Shown one piece after another: positions 28,095 through 28,133 of a stretch of 28,133 nt of DNA. Source of the DNA: an uncultured Oscillibacter sp. Its GTDB lineage: Bacteria; Bacillota; Clostridia; Oscillospirales; Oscillospiraceae. A program made the translations under genes and the position numbers. The notes under the pieces are model-generated. The model saw only the letters and a program-made list of their open reading frames with translations. It ran no database searches and was not told the origin of the DNA. Positions within the stretch are counted from its first letter, which is position 1, and every line of letters begins with the position of its first letter. The stretch covers positions 20,199-48,331 of the forward strand of contig CAJTSM010000021.1 in NCBI GenBank assembly GCA_910578935.1. The letters are read 5' to 3'.

Positions 28095-28133
28095 ACTTCG
28101 CAGCTTTCGCAGCACGGATGGCCTCGGTCAGCA
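28093..28133 (-). CDS. Partial C-terminus of a leftward gene, product unknown
   Basis: Only the last 12 codons are visible: LTEAIRAAKAAK followed by TGA. The strong leftward terminator at 27953-27986 supports a real gene end. The product cannot be identified from so little. Confidence 0.6.
   Translation of the reverse strand, partial: LTEAIRAAKAAK

Noticed and set aside
1..28133. CRISPR array, rRNA genes, integrase or transposase genes
   Set aside because: No regularly spaced direct repeats, no rRNA sequence and no recombinase motif were seen on either strand.

Overview
The window looks like a chromosomal segment of a GC-rich anaerobic Clostridia, most likely Oscillospiraceae (the Flavonifractor/Lawsonibacter/Oscillibacter side). 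This is inferred from strong AGGAGG ribosome binding sites, sigma-A promoters with 17-bp spacers, a SCIFF peptide with its radical-SAM maturase (a Clostridia hallmark), an archaeal-type ProS, a type 1B dihydroorotate dehydrogenase (PyrD plus PyrK), HPr with His15 and Ser46, and the general gene style. Most of the content is core genome. The accessory signal is in small and non-coding elements.

Layout. 1-3.8 kb: leftward pyrimidine operon pyrC-pyrK-pyrD-pyrF with overlapping genes and one clear promoter. 3.8-4.1 kb: a small single-span membrane protein with its own promoter and terminator. 4.2-9.7 kb: rightward run of an XRE regulator, an MBOAT O-acyltransferase, an SGNH-like membrane protein, a small signal-anchored protein and lepA. 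9.76-10.42 kb: a large imperfect palindrome without credible genes. 10.5-14 kb: leftward SCIFF precursor, SCIFF maturase and Orn/Lys/Arg-type PLP decarboxylase, followed by a ferredoxin. 14-17.9 kb: leftward DUF1624 membrane protein, a Tet(M)-like GTPase fused to a YacP/Rae1-like NYN nuclease domain, and an LspA-like protein. 18-19.5 kb: proS. 19.6-19.86 kb: a candidate type I toxin-antitoxin locus. 19.9-20.8 kb: an S24 (LexA/HdiR-like) repressor with operators. 21.1-21.3 kb: tRNA-Thr and tRNA-Tyr. 21.4-23.1 kb: a three-gene cassette ending in a sigma-region-4-like protein, then a YitT-family protein. 23.2-23.4 kb: a 173-bp MITE with perfect 25-bp terminal inverted repeats. 23.6-24.7 kb: trmO and a small lipoprotein. 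25.2-27.6 kb: HPr and uvrC. 27.6-27.95 kb: a second toxin-antitoxin-like locus with two convergent consensus promoters. The right edge holds the last codons of an unidentified leftward gene.

Highlights. (1) Two loci each encode a 28-residue hydrophobic peptide whose stop codon lies inside the terminator stem, with a consensus promoter firing an antisense RNA into the 3' end. The first resembles the Hol_Tox family; I do not recognise the second peptide. (2) The GTPase-NYN fusion joins a ribosomal A-site factor to a domain related to the A-site endoribonuclease Rae1. (3) The SCIFF precursor has glycine where I recall the thioether acceptor residue, and its operon includes a translationally coupled PLP decarboxylase. 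(4) The S24 repressor faces a divergent promoter with a LexA-like box but no gene behind it. All functional statements come from reading motifs; no database search was run.
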